This document shows, piece by piece, positions 58,796-64,000 of a DNA stretch of 64,000 nucleotides (within the stretch, counting starts at the first letter, position 1; each line of letters opens with the position of its first letter). The notes beneath the pieces were generated by a model, which ran no database searches, had not been told where the DNA came from, and was given only the letters and a program-made list of their open reading frames with translations. Location: NCBI GenBank assembly GCA_026874595.1, contig CM049310.1, positions 2,976,001 to 3,040,000 on the forward strand. Direction: 5' to 3'. Both the position numbers and the translations under genes were made by a program. Source of the stretch: Sipunculus nudus (Eukaryota > Annelida > Sipuncula > Golfingiida > Sipunculidae).

Positions 58796-60620
58796 ACTTT
58801 GGTGCCAAACCTGATGCAGTGAGCAGTCTGCCAAAGCTATAAACAGAATGCAGCTAATGCACTGAGTGAACTCTTGACCTATACAATCCAGGCACTGTGC
58901 CAAAACAAAGCTGACATCATCTTGGCTAATGGCCAACATCAAGGCACTGGCAATCTGCCAATGGTAAACCAAAAATCATTCATGTGGAACCATTAATGAC
59001 AATTATAATAAGAATTATTGCAGGGATTATTCTTGAAAAATATTTAACAAACTGGCTTCAGTGGCATCAGTCAAAAAACGTTTCGCAGGTTTAAAACTCA
59101 TATAGGAAGATACAGCAAACTGGCTAAGTTCAGCTTCCCGTAACTCAGCCAAAAAGCACTGAACCAAAACCACTTGAACAAACTGGAATTATCAACATCT
59201 GAGGATAATGAATGTGTGAGATTTAAGAAATTGGCCTAGTGGTTTTTGAGAAGAAGATCTTTGTAGCCACTGAACTAAAATGGGCTGTTATGGCATATGA
59301 CAAATTCAGCTTCCCATAACTTAGCCAAATGTCACTGAACAGAGACCATTTGAACAAACTTCAGAAAGCACTACCCTAGGATCATTTCTGTGCGATATAT
59401 AACATTTTGGCCATATGGTTTCAGAGAAGAAGTTTTTTGTAGCCCTCAGTGTGATACAGGCACTGATGACCCGATGCAAAAGAAACCGATGCAGGTGGGG
59501 CCACCAATACCTCAATTTCAGATATGACCTATGTGACCAACATTGGCATAAAATTTGGTGATGATAGCTCCAGCTGTTTCTGAGATTTAAATTTTAATAT
59601 GCTTTTTTGGACAGATGACAAAGTTCAACCTCCTGTAACTCGGCCAAAAATCTCCAAACTGGAACCATTCGAACAAACTTGAGAGAGAATGTTTCAGGGA
59701 TCATTTCTGTGAAATATAGGACAATTTGGCTGGACAGTTTCGGAGAAGAAGAATTTTAAAGCTTTTTTAGCTTTTTCCCTATAAAATCTAAGAAAATGCA
59801 GTAAGAAAAAAAAATAAACAAAATCCAATATAGTTTTTTGGATGACTGATTATTTGCAAAAATTTTTGTGATGCTAGCTCCTGCCATTTTTGAAATAGCT
59901 ATGGTTAACGTACAGACGACGTACAACGTACAACGCACGACGCACGACACACGACGTACGACGCCGCACCATCGCATAAGCTCAAAAAGTGATGTCGCAC
60001 AAGTTCGCTAAAAAACTTCTGCATGTAATATCATGCACAATGAAGGTCAAAAAGGACAATTATTGGCGATGCCATTCCATGTCATACATCGGCTCAGCTG
60101 TCAAAGGTATTTGCGCATGGTGTCTGACTTAATCGGGGTATTGACGTCCCGTATTATATTTTTTCATCTTTCAAATAAATACTGTTTTACAAACCTTTAT
60201 AAGAAAATTTTATATATTCTGCTACCTTATTAGGCGGCGACTTTTATTAAAGAGTTAATTTATAACCATCCTTATTTTTTCCTCTTTACCAGCAAAGGAA
60301 ATCTCAAACTGCAGTCATTCATACAATTCTCTCAAACAACAAAAAATAAAAATCATCTGCAAATCAGTATCACTTGGATTAGTTATTATTTTTCAAAACT
60401 TTACAAAACCGCTAAAAGATCGTTGGTCTTTCTTAATTGTCCTGAATGTGCTGTGAAGTCAAACATGTGTACACAAGCCGCAGGGTTTAATTAGAGGATT
60501 GTAATGCACTTTGGAAGTTGGCAGATGTGGGCTGGGGGAGGGGGGCTTATTAGGATATAAATATTTGAAAAACTTTTAATTTTTATGAGCGCCAAGGGGC
60601 TTATTATGTCGAATACGGTA

Positions 60621-62194
60621 TGCATACATAACCTGACATGAAGAAGGTTAAATAATAAAGCTCTCAGTAAACTAAAAGTTCTCAACAGAATATGCTGCCT
60701 CATTTGGATACACACCTTGTTTTTGCCCAGAATGTTCCCATATAACTTCCACTAAAGTCTCTAACAGGAAAAACAACAAAATTTGGCTCAAATATGCCCC
60801 CAACTCCTACCTTATATAATAGTTATCATCCAAAAATCCCAGATCACCATGTATTCACATTTAGCTCTAATAAGCCCCCAACTCCTACCTTACATGATAG
60901 AATTCATCCAAAAATCTTAGATTACCATGTATTCCCACACAACAAACAATAAATACTTTTAAATGTTATATTCTTCAACAAAACATTCAGCATACTGATG
61001 GATGATCTGAGGGTACAATGGCCGGGGATGTGGTCACGCCACGCAGCCACAAGCAGGTGCCCTCAGCAGTTTTTCCTGCCATCCAGCACATGACTGGAAA
61101 GCATGAATGTCTGCAGTAATTTTTACAAACCATGAAAAAAAAGCATGCATGTAAATATACCTGGCGATGTTTTACCTATATTACTATTTGTGACCCCTAT
61201 TGGATATATCTGAAGTGTACCAAGCTAGATGACATCCAGTTGGCTAACTTAAAATGAATATTTAATTGAAGTATTCTTTCACAATGTGCAATATTTAGTT
61301 AATGGTAATGAATAAAATTTGCCTAAAACGGTAGTGAATGTAGCCGTCAGGATAGTGCCACCATGTTTGAATAAAAGACTAATGCTGATATGCCGACAAA
61401 AATCAGATGACATGCAAAGCAACATGTGTTTGGTAAGTGATGATGAACTACGTGAGGATAGCTTAAATAAAATATTTTACAACTTTTCAACTGAACATAC
61501 TGTAAAAGTAGTTTAAAAATTAAATTTAAGCCTTTCATACAGAAATAAGCTTGGTATTTGAAAGAAAATACAGTGAATTTCAAAGAACTAAAAGCAAAGA
61601 ACTACCTGTGAATGTCCCTATTATTGATCACTACTTGTCATTTTTCATGACACTCTGGATAAGATTCACAGTGCTGCCTCAAATATACAAACCAGGTGGA
61701 CTCCATACAAATTTCCCTTATTTGTTAATGACATTATCCTAATATAATACACATATTATGTTAGGAATTTTATGGAAACACATCTTACTTATCACACAGT
61801 ACTTCCATTTACCTTCAATAGACAGTGCCACCTACATCACTAAATAAAACAAACTATAAAATTAATAAACAAAAAAACCACAATATCAAATATTGGTGGA
61901 GGAAACTGTCCACACTGCAAAGCATAAAGAAGTCATATTATTCAAAAAGACAAGGAGGGCAAATAGGCATAAAGAAAGCTTGACCGTTATATCTTTATAA
62001 TAACTTGAACCCAAACTGGAGTCAACCTCATGCACTAAGGTAATTTCCCTGGGGAAAGCCTTCATAAAACCAAGCACCGGTACTATGGTGTACTTGGTGA
62101 GTGTTTGGTAAACAAATCATATTTCTTCTATTCATTTTCTATTCATTTTATAAGAACTTTCAACATCAAGAACAGTAAAGTTTGGTTGAATTTC
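60621..62194. other. Spacer, no gene recognised
   Basis: AT-rich. AATAAGCCCCCAACTCCTACCTTA occurs in two similar copies (written in part: GCCCCCAACTCCTACCTTA) at about 60797 and 60874. No coding exon is supported. Confidence 0.4.
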
Positions 62195-62640
62195 AGTAAT
62201 ACAACTGGCATAGTTTAAATTCTGATTGGCTATTAGTAATACAATTGGTAGAGTACAGATTCTGATTGGCCACCAGTAATACAACTGGCACAGTACAGAC
62301 TCTGACTGGCTTTCAGTAATACAAGTTATCATTAATTATAACTGATACAGTACAGATTCTGATTGGCTGTAAGTGGTTAAGAGCATATCATAGAATTTGA
62401 TTTGCTTTAAGTGATGTATTTGACATGGTGCATATATTCTGATTGGCTATAAATGATGAATCTGGCTTGGTACAGATTCCAACTGGCAATCAATGATGAA
62501 AGTATCGAAACTGGCATGGTACTGATTCCAACTGGCTATCAGCAGTATCAAGCATCTCACATAATTTGATTAGCTATCACAAATGTGAAACAGAATCTGG
62601 AATGGTCATCAGTGATTTAACATTTGAAGGGCTATCAGTG
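62195..62640 (+). repeat. 40-bp tandem repeats decaying rightwards
   Basis: AGTAATACAACTGGCA-type starts lie at 62195, 62235, 62275 and 62315, an exact 40-bp period. Each unit includes CAGATTCTGATTGGC. Degenerate copies of about 55-60 bp continue to 62640. Confidence 0.8.
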
Positions 62641-63410
62641 AAAGCTGCATTATGGAACAGCAAATAACAAGTTGAGATACATATCATCTACCTGAAGATG
62701 GATATATAAATTATAAAAACAATTAACAAGGACGGTCCTTGCCTATTTATTCTGATTAACAACATCCCATGAAAAAATATGAAGCGATTTTTTAAAACAA
62801 CTGGTAGACAAATTCAGCTTGTTCTATACTTGGTTCAGAAATATTTTTCATCGAACAGACACAGTTTCAGCACTGCTGGTAAAACATACAAGTGTCTGAG
62901 GAGTGGAGCTACTTCATAAATCACTAGTTTTGTTTTGTTGCAAGACCCCACTAACAATCAACCATAAAATCAGTCGTAAAACAATAATAAATCCCTCTGG
63001 GAGCAATAGATTTTCATCAGCATGCTACAGAGACGATCAAGATTATGTAGTCCAGTCATGTATCATAATAAGCAGTGACGCAATTTGTTATGGGGATAAA
63101 AAAAAGTCCTTCAGTATCCTGTGCTCCGCAGGGGACAAACACTGATGAGCATTTCATTAGCTGAACTCTTTGACGGTTCCATCCATGGATTCCTCCAGAA
63201 AGTCTGCCTGAATGGTACCTTCCTCTCATTATTAAAGTATACACACAGGCCTCACAGGAAAACCTCTGTTCTACTAGATATGTCCTGTGCATCCAGGATA
63301 TAGGACTCAATAATACAACAAGTATAATTTATCATGACTGAAACAATTCATACAATATATTGTGGTCTAAATTCATTGTGAAAGCCGGGGAGAAATTTGT
63401 AATTAATCAA
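62641..63410. other. No feature recognised
   Basis: AT-rich sequence. Short frames on both strands (62903-63310) show no recognisable domain or splice structure. Confidence 0.4.
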
Positions 63411-64000
63411 AACTAGATATTTCTTGGCACCACAGGTGCAATAGTATCGCCAGACAATTAATTCCCCCTTTAAGAATAATTCCCCCCATCTTCAGTAGCA
63501 TATACTGACACTTGGAAAGTGACTATGGAACATCTATCAACTTGAGAAACAATATTCTTCATCAAATATGGGGGCCAATACAAAAACCACTCTTATGAAA
63601 AGGGGATAAATTTTTACTAGAAAAATGGTAAGGTAGGTGGCGCCACCTGTCTGGTTGAGATGAAAACTCTCCAAGATGGATTTACATGCCAAATTGGAGA
63701 CCAACACATTGAAGGACACCTCAGATATGAGCAATTTTCATCTAAAACAAATGTACAGATGGATAACACATAAATAAATGGCAGATGGCGCCACCATTCT
63801 TTCATACAAGATGGAGGAGGCCAAGATCTATGGTTAACGCACAGTTTGAGACCAATACAGCACACCACTCAGGCCAATAGGCCAAATCACTCCTAAGTAA
63901 AGGGCATTGATTTATTCTACAAAAACGAGGAGGTAGGTGGCGCCACCTGTTTGGTTTACAAGAAAACTTTCAAAGATGGATGGACATACCAAATTCCATT
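63411..64000 (+). mobile_element. T3 element, copy 3, 5' end, runs off the window
   Basis: It starts AACTAGATATTTCTTGGCAC with hairpin GGCACcacaGGTGC and AGTATCGCCAGACAATTAA. Three core units follow with GGTGGCGCCACC or GATGGCGCCACC at about 63636, 63785 and 63936, a period near 150 bp. Confidence 0.75.

Larger units (their letters stand above)
52816..60014 (+). mobile_element. T2 element, copy c, interrupted by T1 and T4
   Basis: It starts AACAAGGCTTACAGGCCTAA with GCGAACCTGTGCA and ends CATCGCATAAGCTC...CACAAGTTCGCTAAAAA. Bases 52816-53008 match the start of T2 copy a as far as GGTGCACACAA. Sequence resumes after 58790 with GGCTGAACTTTGGTGCC and follows T2 copy b to the end, including a CGACGTACAACGTACAACG run. 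Confidence 0.7.
51768..60620. mobile_element. TA-flanked inverted-repeat element split by nested insertions
   Basis: The left end TACCATATTTGACTTAATAA plus a second GTAATAAGCGCC pairs with the right end, whose reverse complement reads TACCGTATTCGACATAATAA then GCCCC. Own sequence is about 51768-52815 and 60015-60620 (roughly 1.65 kb); the rest is T2 copy c and its insertions. It resembles the 48.6-50.0 kb element in its TACCGTA ends, subterminal repeats and an internal ZNF143-type motif. The ends are diverged, so the pairing is a proposal. Confidence 0.55.

Noticed and set aside
61319-61516. 65-codon plus-strand frame in an otherwise AT-rich stretch
   Set aside because: No domain, no splice partner and no composition change; expected by chance.

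Overview
The window is eukaryotic, AT-rich, intron-rich and crowded with repeats. Non-autonomous elements with a pearl/Helentron-like build (terminal palindrome, tandem core repeats, an ACGG/AGAC microsatellite and a 3' stem-loop) point to a marine invertebrate, most likely a bivalve mollusc. That assignment is inference from repeat style. No prokaryotic gene organisation is present.

The only protein gene I can support is on the minus strand. Seven exons between 26994 and 2481 have canonical AG/GT borders and matching phases, giving about 438 codons. In order they encode the end of a kelch blade, two small cysteine-rich PSI-like segments, a domain with a W-W-G motif, a conserved linker, and a PSI domain. 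This fits the middle of MEGF8 (attractin/MEGF8 family), a single-pass membrane protein. Its 3' exons lie left of base 1. Its 5' exons were not found in the 37 kb to the right of the kelch exon.

Almost everything else is repeats. I distinguish: T1 (ends ACAAGGGACCC.../...CAGCTGAGCTAA; copies A-G), T2 (GGCCTACAGGCCT.../...CACAGGTTCACTAAAAA), T3 (GTATCCCCAGACA.../...TGTCTGGGGATAC), T4 (TGTATCCGCC.../...GGTGGATACAAT), T5 (TGCCCC palindrome and 3' hairpin) and probably T6 (45.9-47.1 kb). T1 to T5 share one build. T1 to T4 also share a core module: the palindrome GGTGGCGCCACC followed at fixed distance by GAGATAT. This module is the most interesting recurrent signal.

Layout: 0-1.4 kb T1 end and T3; 2.4-3.8 kb two exons; 4.3-7.9 kb T1 copy A with a nested T5; 8-14 kb exons with T4 and T2 in the introns; 14-26.8 kb intron with a MITE, T1 copies C and D and a 37-bp minisatellite; 26.8-27.0 kb kelch exon; 27.7-31.6 kb T2 carrying T4; 31.8-34.4 kb T1 copy E; 34.7-36.4 kb T3 with nuclear-receptor-type motifs; 38.6-43.1 kb a roughly 88-copy 51-bp array touching T1 copy B (43.1-45.3 kb); 45.9-47.1 kb T6; 48.6-50.0 kb a TA-flanked inverted-repeat element; 51.8-60.6 kb a three-level nest; 62.2-62.6 kb a 40-bp array; 63.4 kb to the end a third T3.
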